DNA of 64,000 bases from Hymenopus coronatus. Its lineage: Eukaryota; Arthropoda; Insecta; Mantodea; Hymenopodidae. Below, one piece after another: positions 21,135 through 32,466 of this stretch. Position 1 is the stretch's first letter, and each line of letters begins with the position of its first letter. Both the position numbers and the translations under genes were made by a program. The notes below the pieces were generated by a model. The model ran no database searches, was not told where the DNA came from, and was given only the letters and a program-made list of their open reading frames with translations. The stretch lies in the NCBI GenBank assembly GCA_030762935.1, contig CM060897.1:108342176-108406175 (forward strand), in the 5' to 3' direction.

Positions 21135-21885
21135 TCTGATACGTTTCATTCGCATGACGTTCTCTACATCTCTATAACAAATTATTGTTAAAAAGCTTAT
21201 TCTTCTGTCCACGTTATGCTAATCGAGTAAACATTAGCAGAAATGCTTTCTTGTAAGTAGAAGAGACATCATGGAATACACTACGCTAAAACGATAGTCA
21301 AATATTTTAAAAGGTGGTTGCCATGTGGATGAAATCCGTTTCTTTGCATTGCCAAGAGTTGACAAATTCCGGTATGTGGAATGTTTATAAGTAGTTTAAA
21401 ACTGAAAAAAATAACAAGGAATTTCTCAAAAATGGAAAACTCCACGAAAAAAAAATATATATATGACATAAATTGAGTGTTTTAATGAGATCTACATATA
21501 TTGTGTAGTAAGCTTTTATTCATCTCTTACGGTTTACTAGTTATGCAAAATCCAACAAAATCCATCCAGAATAAAGAGGTCTTCAGAGGTTATAACCAGA
21601 AAATTCAAGATATACGTTTTGTTTGTCGTGTAAATATCATTTATATACGGTATTTTAATCAAAATAGTTACAGCCATTTTTGAGTAAATAACAATTTTCG
21701 AAGCATTTTCCAGCTAAAGGGTAGTTTAGGCTGGGGAATTTTCTTCAAAATATTCGTGTCACATCCTTGGAAGATATTAAACTTAAATACCAAGTTTGGT
21801 ACTTTACAGATTTCATGTTTTTGGGTTATTATGTTCACAGACAAACGGACACCAAACATGGACCTTTTTCTAAAAATGCATTTTT
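21135..21885 (+). repeat. FA repeat, first part of an interrupted copy
   Basis: A + copy from head (tctgatacgtttcattcgcatgacgttctcta) to 'gacctttttctaaaaatgcattttt'. Here a - FA copy enters; the remainder of this copy follows at 22341. Confidence 0.88.
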
Positions 21886-22340
21886 ACTTTCTCTAGCCCC
21901 GTATGTACTATGTACATATGGATAGAGAGGTATTTATTTTATTCCACCCAAAAATTCGATGTCGAGATTTCACCGGAAGTATATCTTTTCGGGGCCCCTA
22001 AGCCCAAAAAAAGAATTTTTAGAAAAAAGTCCGTGTGTATGTGTGTGTCTGTGGACAACATAGCTCAAAAACGAAATGACCGTTAAATACCAAACTTGGT
22101 ATTCAAGTTTCGTATCTTCCAAGGATGTGACATGAAAATTTTCAAGAAAATCCCTTCACCATAAACTACCCTTTACATGGGAAAAGTTTTCAAAAGTTTT
22201 GATTTTCCAAAAAATGGCACTTCCGATTTTAATAAAATGCCGTATATTAAAAATATTTACATCTCAAATAATATGTATATCTTGAATTTTATGGGAGTGG
22301 CCTCTGAAGACCTTTTTATTATAGATGAATTTTGCCGATT
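21886..22340 (-). repeat. FA repeat, half copy nested in FA
   Basis: A - insertion beginning exactly at a tail end (actttctctagccccgtatgtactatgtacatatggatagagag) and stopping at the internal block 'gatgaattttgccgat', so its head half is absent. The junctions lie in the T run of the host copy. A dyad with one substitution is present at 22083-22106. Confidence 0.87.
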
Positions 22341-22467
22341 TTTTTTGGATCCAGGGGGGTCCCGAAACGTCCATTTCCGGTGAAATATCGGCATTGAATT
22401 TTTGGGTGGAATGCAATACCTAACTTCTCTATACACTATATACATGGTACGTGTAGATGAAGAAAAA
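22341..22467 (+). repeat. FA repeat, tail of the interrupted copy
   Basis: Completes the copy begun at 21135: ttttttggatccaggggggtcccgaaacg..., hairpin cttctctatacactatatacatggtacgtgtagatgaag. Confidence 0.87.
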
Positions 22468-23195
22468 ATCACGAATTGTTGACAGGTATTTAAGTGAGCC
22501 ACATATATTAATGATTATTAATTTGCATATGAGACACACGCGACTATTCGTGCAACAAAGGCTACGTGACCACTGTAAAATTAATAAAGGCTTAGCCATT
22601 TCGCCCAGAACCCTGAAATTAACTCCGCACACATGCACTTCGTTTCATTTGCTAGCTCGGAGACCCGAAGTTCTAATAAGCTTAAGCTGTTTGAACACCT
22701 GCTGGCTGCGAGGTTCTTAAACGCAAGGGCAATGCTATTTATACACTGCTGCATTAGAGAGAATACCTTGGGAAGTTCACGGCGGTCACAGACCTCCTTC
22801 TGGGCGATGGGACAGGTTCTGACGGTCTGGTCCGGTCGAGCCAACTATGTGGGACGTGCCCCGACTGCAAACATGCCTGTATCAGGTCGCGGCCTGCAGG
22901 TACAGACGCGTCTTCACTTATCGCCTACCTACCGGATGTTCTTCAGCATTTTACAGCATTCTCTGCTTCCGAAAAGCTACCGGATTCCGCATGGAAACGT
23001 CGTTTGTTATGCATCCATACCCTCTGTCTATATGGAAGATGTATATTAGTCATAAATTTGATCCTATAATTATGGTAACTAATATTCAATCAATGTGTTT
23101 AATTGAATTGAGTAAAATTAAACATAAAATTAAACAAAGTTCTTTCCTTCCACATTGGTTCAATAACCAATACTTTTATTTGTTTTATTTATTTT
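22468..23195. other. Unassigned region, partly GC-richer
   Basis: About 22540-23040 is GC-richer than the flanks and has overlapping open frames on both strands (up to 186 codons when the following FA sequence is included). I recognise no domain, no splice context and no repeat match inside the window. It could hold an exon or a decayed element. Confidence 0.4.
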
Positions 23196-23980
23196 TTCTT
23201 TCTCTACACGTATTATGCACATACTGTATTGAGAAGGTATTGTATTGCACCCAAAAATTCGATACCGAGATTTCACCGGAAATACATGTTTGGTTCCCCT
23301 TGAATCAAAAAAAAAAAAAAAAAAAAAGCATTTTTCGAAAAAGCTCAGTCTGTGTACAGCATAGCTCAAAAACGAAACGACCGTTAAATACCAAACTTGG
23401 TATTTAAGTTTGGTATCTTCCAAGGATGCGACACCTAGATTTTCAAGAAAATCTCCTTGCCACAAACTACCCTTTACATCGAAAAAATTCCAAAAATGTT
23501 TATTTTCTCAAAAATGGCTCTAACGATTTTGATTAAAATCTCTTATATTTAAGATATTTACAGGCCAAATAAAATGTATATCTTCAATTTTCTGGGAATT
23601 GCCCTGAAGACAAGTTTATTCTGGATGAATTTTGCGGAATTTGCATAACTGGTAAACCGCACAAAAAATGTAGAGCTCGTTAAAACACACAATTTGTTAT
23701 AAACATTTTTTTGTTTTTGAGATATTCCTTGTTTAAAATACTCAACCCCTGGCCATACAAACAATATCATTTCAATCTCATGGCAACCAGCTTTTAAAAG
23801 ATTTGGCTATCACTTTAGCCCAGTGTATTCCCTTATTTTCTTTCTAATTACAAGAACCGAGTAAAAAGACAATATCAACTTCTTTTTTGTCGTTTATCAT
23901 GAAAGAAATGGAAGAATAAACTTTTTAAAACTAATTTGTTGCAAGATTCAGAGAAAGGCAAGTGAATGGAACACATAAGA
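23196..23980 (-). repeat. FA repeat, full length
   Basis: Tail hairpin (tttctctacacgtattatgcacatactgtattgagaagg) at 23196-23240 and head (gagaaaggcaagtgaatggaacacataag) to 23980. The dyad is perfect at 23384-23407. A run of 20 A residues lies at 23309-23328, and the CA array is nearly absent. Confidence 0.9.
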
Positions 23981-24264
23981 TTTTTATACTCAAGATTCAA
24001 TGGCATAAAGCTCTTCAAATATAAAACAACTTATTTTTATAATTGCGTCAAATCTTGAAGGTTCGTTAAAATATCTGTTTAAATATTTCGTTGCCTTTAG
24101 TTGAAAAATCGGTTTCAATGAGACGGAAACAGTACCTCAAAACTCTTTTCTCAAGAAATGATCGTTAATACGTTAGCTAGTATCACTTTCCTGGTTTGGA
24201 GCAGGAGGGACCGGATTTGCTATTACATCGTGGGATACATTAACTTTTAAGGCTTCTCCTTTTT
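23981..24264. other. Unassigned spacer
   Basis: AT-rich with no recognised feature. Confidence 0.4.
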
Positions 24265-24712
24265 ACTTTCTCTACCAACGCATAAAAAAGAATATATCTG
24301 GCTGTTCTAGCTTAGCTGCAGGTCACAGAGCCGCGAGTTACTGCAATATGCAATACCCCTCATCATTGAGAGAACGCTATCGTAGGATGGAATCAAGTGT
24401 TGGACGCATTGTTATGACCTTAGCTCAGTGACGTATTGGCTATCACCTTCCCCTTTAGTAGGGCTTCGAGATCTGTAGTTGAGTAGGCATGAATACCGCG
24501 ACTCACTCGAGTAGAGTTGGAACAGTCATTGTACATAGTAGATAGAGAAGATATTGCATTCTACCAAAATTTCGATATTGATATTATACTAGAAATACAC
24601 GTTTATGGATTTCCTGTATATAAAAATGCAGTTTTTAAAGAAAAGGGTCCGTGTTTGTCTGTGACCAGCATAACTCAAAAACAAAAAGTCAGTTAATATC
24701 AAAAACTATATT
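24265..24712 (-). repeat. FA tail split by a 260-bp insert
   Basis: The outer hairpin arm actttctctac (24265-24275) is separated from the loop and inner arm (cattgtacatagtagatagagaag, from about 24533) by an insert of about 258 bp. The - tail continues to 24712. The insert (24276-24532) includes acagagccgcgagtta and gacgtattggctatcacc and is not assigned to a family. Confidence 0.65.
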
Positions 24713-24734
24713 GTAAATCAATTAAATTACACTG

Positions 24735-24975
24735 AGTTTTATTTATAGACGTTCTCTAACTGCTGTGATTCTCAGCGTCCTATTCTATATTTTTCATGAA
24801 AGACTGCTTAATTTTATAGGTTCAAGGTTCTTTTACGTGCCGTAAATGTACGACACGGGACTACCGGCTTTATTTCTCTTCCGAAGGAAGCATTTTCACG
24901 TCCGAAAAAATCCATCGCCCTCCGAGGGTTTGAACTCGCGGCCTTGGGGACCAGAGACCAGCACATAGCCTTTAG
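24735..24975 (-). mobile_element. SINE family S2, diverged
   Basis: On the reverse strand, box B (gagttcaaaccctcgg) and the S2 body (gatggattttttcggacgtgaaaatgcttccttcggaagag; tagtcccgtgtcgtacat; aattaagcagtctttcatg; ctgagaatcacagc) are clear. The 5' head beyond box B is diverged (ccccaaggccgcg...). No clean target-site duplication. Confidence 0.75.
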
Positions 24976-25065
24976 CCTTGTGAATTCCCTTTTTTGGTTG
25001 TTCCTAAGAAAATAAGTAATAGAGCTTTTCAGTTAATGTTTATCCAGTATTAATGTGTGTTTTTT

Positions 25066-25892
25066 ACTTCCTCTACACGTAATATGTACATAGTGTATAG
25101 AGAAGGTATTGTAATGCACCCAAAAATTCCTTACCGAGATTTCACCGGAAATACATGTTTTGAGACCCCTGAATAACAAAAAAAGCGTTTTTAGAAATAT
25201 GTCCGTGTGTGTCTGTAGGCAGCATAGCTCAAAAACGAAAATACCGTTAAATACCAAACTTGGTATCTAAGTTTGGTATCGTCCAAGGATGCGACACGAA
25301 GATTTTCAAAAAACTCCCCCCATCCCAAACTACCCTTTACATGGAAAAAGTGTCGAAAGTTTTGATTTTTTTTTAAAAATACACGATTTTGATTAAAACA
25401 TCGTACATTAAAGATATTTACCTGACAAATAAAATGTTTATCTTGAATTTTCTGGGAATAGCCTCTGAAGACTACTTTATTCTGGATGAATTTTGCGGAA
25501 TTTTGCATAACTGCCATACCGTAAGAGATGGACGAAAACTTAAAACACAAAAAATGTAGAGCACGTTAAAACACACAATTTAAATTATATGCATTTTTTT
25601 CTTGGAGTTGGTGGTTTTTTAGATATTCCTTGTTTTGGGGTTCAGCTTTGAAAAACATACTTTTCTCATACAGGAATTTATCAACTCCTGTCAATAGAAA
25701 CAAAGGAACTTCAGTCACATAGCAGCCAGTTTTTTACTATCACTTTAATCTATGCTACTCCCTTATTTCGCTTCTACTAACAAGGAAGCAAATAATACGA
25801 CTATTTCTGCTAATTTTTTCTCGATTAGATGAAGTAAATAGAATAATTTGTGTCAGAGATGTAGAGAAAGTCGTGTGAACGGAACACATCAG
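25066..25892 (-). repeat. FA repeat, full length
   Basis: Tail hairpin (acttcctctacacgtaatatgtacatagtgtatagagaagg) and head (gtagagaaagtcgtgtgaacggaacacatcag). A dyad with one change is at about 25246-25269. A reverse frame stays open for 119 codons across the middle and reads the peptide block seen in other copies. Confidence 0.9.
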
Positions 25893-26199
25893 ATTTTTTT
25901 TTATTTAAGCTCATTTATGTTATTTAAAATTAATTTTTATTGCTTTTATGTTTGTGTGAGTACGGGGTACATTACCTCGATATCGATATGATAAATTAAT
26001 ATATTTAGCATGAAGGAGATTTTTACCTTTATCTTTAAATTAGAATGTTGCAGAGATAAAATAAGCTCTTCTAAGAATAGTTTGTTGCAGAAAGTAGATG
26101 AAATACCAGATGTGTAAATGGAATACCAGATTACCTTCTTACTACATTCGGCAACTCAGGCGGTATTTAAAATATTTGCTAACGGCGCTGTCAATTTCC
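25893..26199. other. Unassigned spacer with possible old FA head
   Basis: About 26062-26140 (ataagctcttctaagaatagtttgttgcagaaagtagatg...) resembles a heavily diverged - FA head. The rest is AT-rich and unassigned. Confidence 0.45.
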
Positions 26200-26386
26200 G
26201 GTATCGTGTCAGCGTCGCTTCGCTTGTGTGCCAGGATTTAGTGCCGCAGTTATTCTAATGCCAGTAAGTGTTAATAACTTGGGGATGTCGCTTTTAAGCT
26301 TAAAATCATCGATCAGAACCGGATTTGAACCTGCAACCTTAGGATCATCAAGTAAGCACCTAACCAACTGAGCCACCCGGACTGGT
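26200..26386 (-). mobile_element. SINE family S5 (tRNA-headed), single copy
   Basis: On the reverse strand, ccagtccgggtggctcagttggttagg (box A) and ggttgcaggttcaaatccgg (box B) give a tRNA-like head of about 72 nt. It is followed by about 110 nt of non-tRNA sequence ending in gcgaagcgacgctgac. The attached body, and the lack of a convincing anticodon stem, argue for a SINE rather than a functional tRNA gene. Confidence 0.62.
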
Positions 26387-26564
26387 GTTGTCACTGCCGA
26401 TACACCAAATGAGATAATTGGGAAAGGAAGTTTGGGAAGGAAACGTTCTAACTGTAAGTTTAGGTTATTTTACCGACAGTTGCCAATTATGGCGATCTTC
26501 AGAAAAAGTAAGGACAGCTTGGAGAAAACTTCAGTCAGGGAAATCGGTCCTGGCGGGATTTGAA

Positions 26565-26960
26565 CCGCACACCACCTATTCACAACCCCGAGTCTTATGG
26601 ATCTTAGGTAGCTGTACGGTACTGAGCGGAATGACCCGGTAATGCCTTCGGCCCGTATCGGGAAACCTCGGGTTCGAAACCTGGCGACCAACTGACTCAT
26701 GGGTTTTTCGTAGTTTCCCCGGGTCTATAGGTGTTTGCTGGGATGGTTCACTATTATCATGACATACCTGTTCACAAGCCCGAGTCTTATCAAGCCTGGG
26801 TAGCTGTTCGGTGCCGAACGGAATGGCTCGGTAATGTCTACAGCCCGCACCGGAAGACCCTGGGATCGAACCCTAGCGATCGCTAACTGACCCATGGATT
26901 TTTCATGGTTTCCCCGGGCCGGTAGGCGTATGCTGGGATTGTTCACTATTTGCCACGACC
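26565..26960 (+). mobile_element. SINE-like repeat S7, direct dimer
   Basis: Two diverged direct units of about 190 bp (26575-26762 and 26765-26955) share cacaa.cccgagtcttat, tgggtagctgt.cgg, ggaatg.c.cggtaatg, cgggttcgaaacctggcga / gggatcgaaccctagcga (box B-like), gactgacycatgg.tttttc.t.gtttccccgggcc and gctgggat.gttcactat. The divergence between units shows the dimer is old. Confidence 0.68.
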
Positions 26961-27339
26961 CACCTTCCGCCATTCCCTGCAGTCATTACTTCCTTGTCAT
27001 TTACGTTGAAGGTCGGTGTTCGGCGGACTTTGGCTGGGTGGTAGATGTGCGTTCTGTAGAGGATTCTTTCCTGACGCGTTGTGGGTACCGCTTAGCTTAC
27101 GATCTGCCTCAAGGATCCTTCCGGTGTCGAGAAGCTTCCAAGGCCACCGGGGGTGCGGACTAATGGGTGCAATGATCGACAATTCAATCTGAAAGCGTTG
27201 GGAACTCTGACCATGTTTGCGCCTGTCATCATCCGATTTGGCCCTTCGGATTTCTCTCCTCATTCTTCCCTCAACGATCATGGTAGAAGCAAAAAAGGGT
27301 CGGGAACCTATGTGTCTGCGCCGCTTGCAGCAGCGAGAT
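26961..27339. other. Unassigned GC-richer stretch
   Basis: CpG-containing with open frames up to 94 codons on both strands. No domain recognised. It may include the 5' end of the adjacent mariner remnant. Confidence 0.35.
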
Positions 27340-28200
27340 TAAAGCAAAATTGGATGCTGCTTATAGGGACTTTCGCGTTCTACAACAGTCAATGGTTCAA
27401 ATTACTTTAGCAATGATCGAACATCCGTTTTTGATGAGCAGCACCCAGAATGCCCCACAGATGTGTTTACCGAGGATATTATTGAAAAAGCCAGCGATAT
27501 GATTCTCGCTGGTCTCGAATGAAAGTTCGCAGAGTGGTAGAAACCATCGGTGTGTCGAGGGAACAATTCATATTTTGCATAAGTTGGAAACCGTATACAA
27601 CAAGCAGTTGCGGATATCAAATTTCAAGCTGTGATTTTAGCTATTTAAGCGAAATCGAAAAGACCTTTTGCTTTGAGGTGTCACCGTTATTGAGACGAAT
27701 TCAGCATTACAGTCCGGAAACCGAACAACAATCAACATAATGGGTGCTTCCAGTGAATGTGCACCAGAAGATAATAATGGTCCCGGAAAAATGAAGCGAT
27801 GATTCTTTTGGGGACGCAAAGGGTGTCACGCTCTTTGGCTTTTTAGAAAAAGAAAAGATTACTGGACAATAATGAGTTATTGGCCCGAACACAAATTTCT
27901 GTATCGTCACAACCCACCAGCAAATCCGGAGTTTTCGCAAAGCTGCATTAATTTCGTAATGAGTTGCAACCGCACCTCCTTATTGTCCCGGCTTGGCTTC
28001 TATAATAATTTATTTTCCCAAACATGAAGAAATATCACGGGAATAAAAATGTCGCGACAAAGATGTATTTTGCAGAGTTTGACAATTCCTATTTTTGTAG
28101 AGGTTAAAAAATGGCATCAACGTTGGGAGAAGTCTATATCCCTAAAAGGGGACTATGTTGTGACAGGCAATTTGCGTTTCAAAAAAGTGGCATCTTAATT
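27340..28200 (+). pseudogene. mariner-family transposase, decayed
   Basis: Several + frames together give a mariner transposase in order: WFK, then SVFDEQHPECPTDVFTEDII, KASDMILAGLE, RRVVETIGVSRE (helix-turn-helix region), KGVTLFGFLEKEKITGQ, AKLH.FRNELQPHLL, FPNMKKYHGNKNVATKM and, near 28108-28165, KWHQRWEKSISLKGDYV. Numerous stop codons and frameshifts separate these blocks, and the region around the second catalytic Asp is unreadable. The element is inactive. I did not identify its terminal inverted repeats. Confidence 0.85.
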
Positions 28201-28592
28201 TCTAACATGGGTACTTGCTTAACCTCTCTCGTATAACGGAAAGGCTAGCGTTATAAGGATATTACGCTGTTTGTGTGGTTTGAGCAGCCATCGCCAGAAG
28301 TATGCTAAACTTGGGTGCTAACACGGCAAAACAGTGTTAACATCAATAAACATCTGTCTGCGGAAGTGAAGCGTGTTGTCTGAGACGGAAGGACGCGTGC
28401 CCCTGAAACGGTACACCAGTTTCGCTTCTGATCCCGTCTCGATTTGAAATAGATGCGGTAGAAAACACAATACCGGATATATTATTGAAACACGCCTGGA
28501 ATCGTTCGTAAATTTTCTTCAGCAGTGGGAATGACGTGGTTTTGGATAATAATTTAATTGAGGTTAACAAATCATTTGTTATTAATTGATAA
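28201..28592. other. Spacer downstream of the mariner remnant
   Basis: It probably includes the mariner 3' non-coding end. No independent gene is supported. Confidence 0.4.
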
Positions 28593-29232
28593 TCTGTTGT
28601 TCCACCCACGTCCTTCTCTACCTATTCTGTAACAAACTACTCTTACAAAGATTATTCTATATACTTCTTGCTAATCAAGATAAATTCGCAGAAATTAACT
28701 TATTATTTAGTTCTTTATAAGAAGTAAGAAAAGGGAATTCATTAGGCTAGAGCTATAGTCAAATCTTTTAAAACCTGTCGCTACCTGATTGAAATTCGGT
28801 TCCCTTTATATGAACCAGGAGTAAAACAAAAGTAAAAGGAATGACAGATTCCCATTTGAGAAATGTTAAGCATTTTAAAATTTAAACAAATAACAAGAAA
28901 TATAGTTAACTCCAAAAAAAGAAGTAAATTTTGTGTTTTAACGAGATCTACATTTTTTGTGTAGCAAGTTTTTGTCTATCTCTTACGGTTTACCAGTTAT
29001 GCAAAAGTCATCCAGAAGACTATCCATAGAAAGTTCGATATTTGCAATTTATTTGTCAACTAAGTATCTTTAAAATACGGCTTTTTAAGCAAAAGCAATT
29101 GACCAATTTTTCAACAACAAAAAAAACACACTTTCGAAAATTGTTCCAAATAAAGGATAGTTTCTTGAAAATCTTCAATGACATATACATGAAATATACC
29201 GGAATTAAACTCAAATTTAAATGTCTTTTCGT

Positions 29233-29520
29233 TATCCAACAGCCACTTTCAGGGTTGTAAGCATTAGCGAGGACTGCAGTGGTGGTGCGCTTCCGTGGTG
29301 GTGACTGCGCTCTGGAAATACAGCTTTTGGTGGCGGGATGGCGTTGGAACATAGTTGGAACTCAGGGAGTTTGGTCGAGATGAACTGCATGGAACCCTCC
29401 AACTGGCTCTTCCCCCGCCGTATGGTTTCGGCCGCCCTTTGAAATTAGTCCTATTCTCCTGGGGTCTGACGTACAATAAACAAATAGCTGCAGAACGTAG
29501 TCCTCTCTGACATCTCTCAT
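29233..29520 (+). mobile_element. SINE-like repeat S6, 5'-truncated
   Basis: It matches the 3' two thirds of the copy at 32466-32945: cagggttgtaagcattagcgaggactgc, gctctggaa, gcgggatggcgttgg and tggggtctgacgtac. Box-containing 5' sequence is absent. Confidence 0.68.
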
Positions 29521-29583
29521 ACACATACACACACATGTACTCACATACATACACACACAAACACTCACTCTCTCACACACTCT
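29519..29583. repeat. CA/CT-rich low-complexity tract
   Basis: Interrupted acacac, acatac and cactctct repeats, lying at the FA microsatellite position. Confidence 0.8.
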
Positions 29584-29740
29584 CTCTATGTGCATAGCAT
29601 GTATAGAGAAAGTGAAAACGTGTAGTCTTGTAAGGCACGAGTAGCGGAGTGTGTTTTGCTGAGACCTAAGGTGGTTTGCCAGGAAAACTTCCTTCGTGTG
29701 ATGTGCGTCCTTATATTTTAATACGAATACACTAGGTATT

Positions 29741-30018
29741 ATTTTAAACTATGCAATGTTCAAACATCTGGTTTATTGAGTCATTTTCACGTGAAATCAG
29801 CAATCACTGCATTTTCAGATTTATTTATTTGTTTATTAGATATTTCTGATATGCCAAGATATTACTAATCTTCAAAGATTATTTTAAACTATGCAGTGTT
29901 CAAATATCTGGCTTATTTACTCATTTTCACGTGAAATCAGCTTATCACTGCATTTTCAGATTTATTTATTTATTAGATATTTCTGATATGCCAAGTTATT
30001 ACTAATCTTCAAAGACCT
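29741..30018. repeat. Tandem duplication, 140-bp unit
   Basis: Two units (29741-29880 and 29881-about 30018) are about 95 percent identical over attttaaactatgc.gtgttcaaa.atctgg...ccaag.tattactaatcttcaaaga. The internal tttatttattt stretch differs by a few bases. Not part of FA; no gene recognised in the surrounding 29618-30112. Confidence 0.88.
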
Positions 30019-30112
30019 TACAACGTTAGAATATATAAGTTTTGCAATATCATTCACGATTATTGTGTAATGTATAGCAGATTTTCATGTTTAGCAACCA
30101 GATAAGAACTGT

Positions 30113-30856
30113 TACTCTCTCCCTCTACACGTACTATGTGCAAAGTGTATAGAGAAGGTATTGTATTGCAACCCAAAATTCGAATCCGAGATTTTACCGG
30201 AAATATGTTTTGAGATCCTCTGAATCCAAAAACAAATTTTAGAAAAATGATCCTGTGTTTGGGAGCATAGCTCAAAAACGAAAAATCCGTTATATACCAA
30301 ACTTGATACTTACGTTCAGTATCTTCAAAACTACCCCCACTACCCCAACTACCATTTATATGGAAAATACTGGTTAACGATTTGGGCTAAAATATCGTAT
30401 ATTAAAGAGTATATCTTGAATTTTCTGGGAATAGTCTCTAAAGAATCTTTATTCTAGATGGATTTTAAGGAATTTTGTATAACTGATAAACCTTAAGAGG
30501 AGAACAACAACTTAGTAAATAAAAGTTAAAGCTCGTTAAAACACCAATTTATATTATTATACATTTTTTCACGGAGTTGACCGTTTTAAAATATGTACAC
30601 TTTTCTCATATGGGAATTTGTCAACTCTTGTCCACACAAATAAAGGAACTTAAAATACATAGCAGCCAGCTTTTATAGGATTTGACTATCATTTTAACCT
30701 AGTGTATTCCCTTATTCCCCTTCTACTTACAAATAAGCAAGTAAAAGACCACTTATGCTATTTTTTCTCAATTAATATGAGGTAAATAGAAGAATAAGCT
30801 TTTTTTTTTTAACAATAACCTGTTGCAGAGATGTAGAGAAAGTAATGTGATGAGAT
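30113..30856 (-). repeat. FA repeat, full length with deletions
   Basis: Tail hairpin (ctccctctacacgtactatgtgcaaagtgtatagagaagg) and a head degraded after gtagagaaagtaatgtga. The GT array is almost gone (tcctgtgtttggga), and part of the dyad-distal block is missing. Confidence 0.86.
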
Positions 30857-31160
30857 GTTATGTGACAGCAATTTTTTTTAATAAGGATAATCTTATTGTC
30901 ATTGAAAAATCTAACTACCTCTATGAGTCGTTTAAGTATATAATATACTCGTCACTCGCTGAGCAGAAATATCTCGGAACAGGGAGAGAGAGAGATATTC
31001 CGACCATTAAAAAAAGGTAAAAATCAACATCAGGTTCAAGAGCCCTCTCTAATGGAACCGGTCTCAAAAAATCTAAACCGGGCGAGCACGTGACGCAGAA
31101 AATGTAAAGAGGCGCTGAAGATTGCTACTACATAGCGCAATTTAATTAAAAAATAATATT
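30857..31160. other. Unassigned spacer
   Basis: No feature recognised. It contains a short gagagagaga run near 30981-30993. Confidence 0.4.
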
Positions 31161-31280
31161 GTTAGATTCACATGCTCTCTACCTATTAACATTTTTGTAA
31201 TACCTATATGCAACAAACTATTCCTATGAAAGCTTATTCCATTTAGTTGATGCAAATCGAGACAACTGAAATTCCATCAT
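31161..31280 (+). repeat. FA head fragment, second subfamily
   Basis: gttagattcacatgctctctacctattaac...caacaaactattcctatgaaagcttattcc...gcaaatcgagacaac matches the second-subfamily head. It is lost after 31280. Confidence 0.65.
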
Positions 31281-31601
31281 GTGTGTGTCAACCAAACAAC
31301 TGAAAATCAGATGCACTGTATACGAAATACCTGACAAATACATGGAAAATATTATGCAGTATATAAACAATACAGCGAAAAATACAACATACCAATAAAT
31401 TCTTCCGCCAAAAAAACTCACAATTTTTTTTATTTTAGGTTGGTAGCTTGGGGAAGTCTTCTAAAAATCCTGGTATTATATTCTTAGAAGCTGTTCAACT
31501 TTACCCTTCAATTTTGATGTCCATTCAACGGTAGCAAGAGCTATAAATCAAATACCAGTAGGTGTAAAAATACTTTAAAATGATGACAGTAATAATCACT
31601 A
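31281..31601. other. Unassigned spacer
   Basis: AT-rich; a 65-codon reverse frame shows no domain. Confidence 0.4.
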
Positions 31602-32287
31602 TCTCATTGTTCCACGTACAACCTTCTCCACCTATTCTGCAACAACCATTGTTACAAAAGCGCATTAATTTATCTACTTTATGCTATTCGATAAGCATTT
31701 ACAGAAATGGTCCTATTACTTAATCCTTATAAGCACAAGCCAATAAAGGGAATGCAATAAGCTGAAGCGATAGTCAAATCTTTTTAAGAGCTGATCGCTG
31801 CATGATGATACTGATTTTGTCCTCTGTATGGCTAGGAGCTAATAAAATAAAATAAAAACAGATTACTTCCATTACAGAAAACTATTGAAAGTGAAACCAA
31901 TAGCAAGGAATATTTATGAAATAGCTAAAGAAAGATGTTTCTGATGTAATTGTGTGCTTCAACAAGATCTACCCTGTCTATCTCTTCCGGTTATGCAAAA
32001 GTCATTCAGAATGAAGAGGGTCTTAGAGGTTATTACCAGAAAATTGAATTTTACATTTCATTTGACATGAAAATATCTTGTGGTATTGTAGTACTTCAAT
32101 CAAAATCGTTAGAACCATTTTTGAGAATATAAAAATGTTCGAAAAATGTTTAATGTAAAGGTTATTTTGGGGTGGGGGAATTTTCTTGAAAACTTTCGTG
32201 TCGTATCCTTGGAATATACTCAATAAATAACAAGTTCATCAACTTTTCGTTTTTGAGTTATGATTTCACACACGGACATTTTACTAA

Positions 32288-32330
<43 letters not shown>

Positions 32331-32466
32331 TTATAATTATTATTATTAAAGAAATTAATATTATAATATTATTAAAGAAATGTCAAAAAACTGTATTTCC
32401 GGTAAACTTTCGGTGTCAAAGTTTGGGTGGAATATATTACTTCCCCTACTTACTACTGTATATATG
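31602..32466 (+). repeat. FA repeat, second subfamily, tail-truncated
   Basis: Head (tcattgttccacgtacaaccttctccacctattctgcaacaa) to a tail broken near 32466 (cttcccctacttactactgtatatatgg), where S6 begins. The CA array has been replaced by an AAT array. Confidence 0.83.
32286..32331. repeat. (AAT)15 microsatellite inside FA
   Basis: AAT/ATA trinucleotide array at 32286-32331, followed by AT-rich sequence with attattaaagaaa duplicated (32341-32380). It is located where FA normally carries 'tttttctaaaaatgc'. Confidence 0.9.

Larger units (their letters stand above)
28593..29617 (+). repeat. FA repeat, second subfamily, interrupted
   Basis: Head (tctgttgttccacccacgtccttctctacctattc) and middle to about 29232, then S6 sequence (29233-29520), a CA-rich tract (29519-29583) and the tail hairpin (ctctctatgtgcatagcatgtatagagaaag) ending at 29612. 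The order is consistent with insertion of S6 near the microsatellite position. Confidence 0.78.

Noticed and set aside
22633..23407. Frames of 138 and 186 codons on + and 87 codons on -
   Set aside because: Overlapping frames on both strands, no domain recognised, and the longer one runs into an antisense FA copy with a poly-Lys run from an A tract.
26312..26386. Functional tRNA gene on the reverse strand
   Set aside because: Boxes are good, but a non-tRNA body is attached and the anticodon arm is not convincing.
26565..26960. LTR pair of a retrotransposon
   Set aside because: The two direct units are adjacent, tRNA-like and only about 190 bp long, with no internal coding region.
27997..28097. 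Intact mariner catalytic domain
   Set aside because: Recognisable blocks are scattered over different frames with stops between them, and the region of the second Asp cannot be read.
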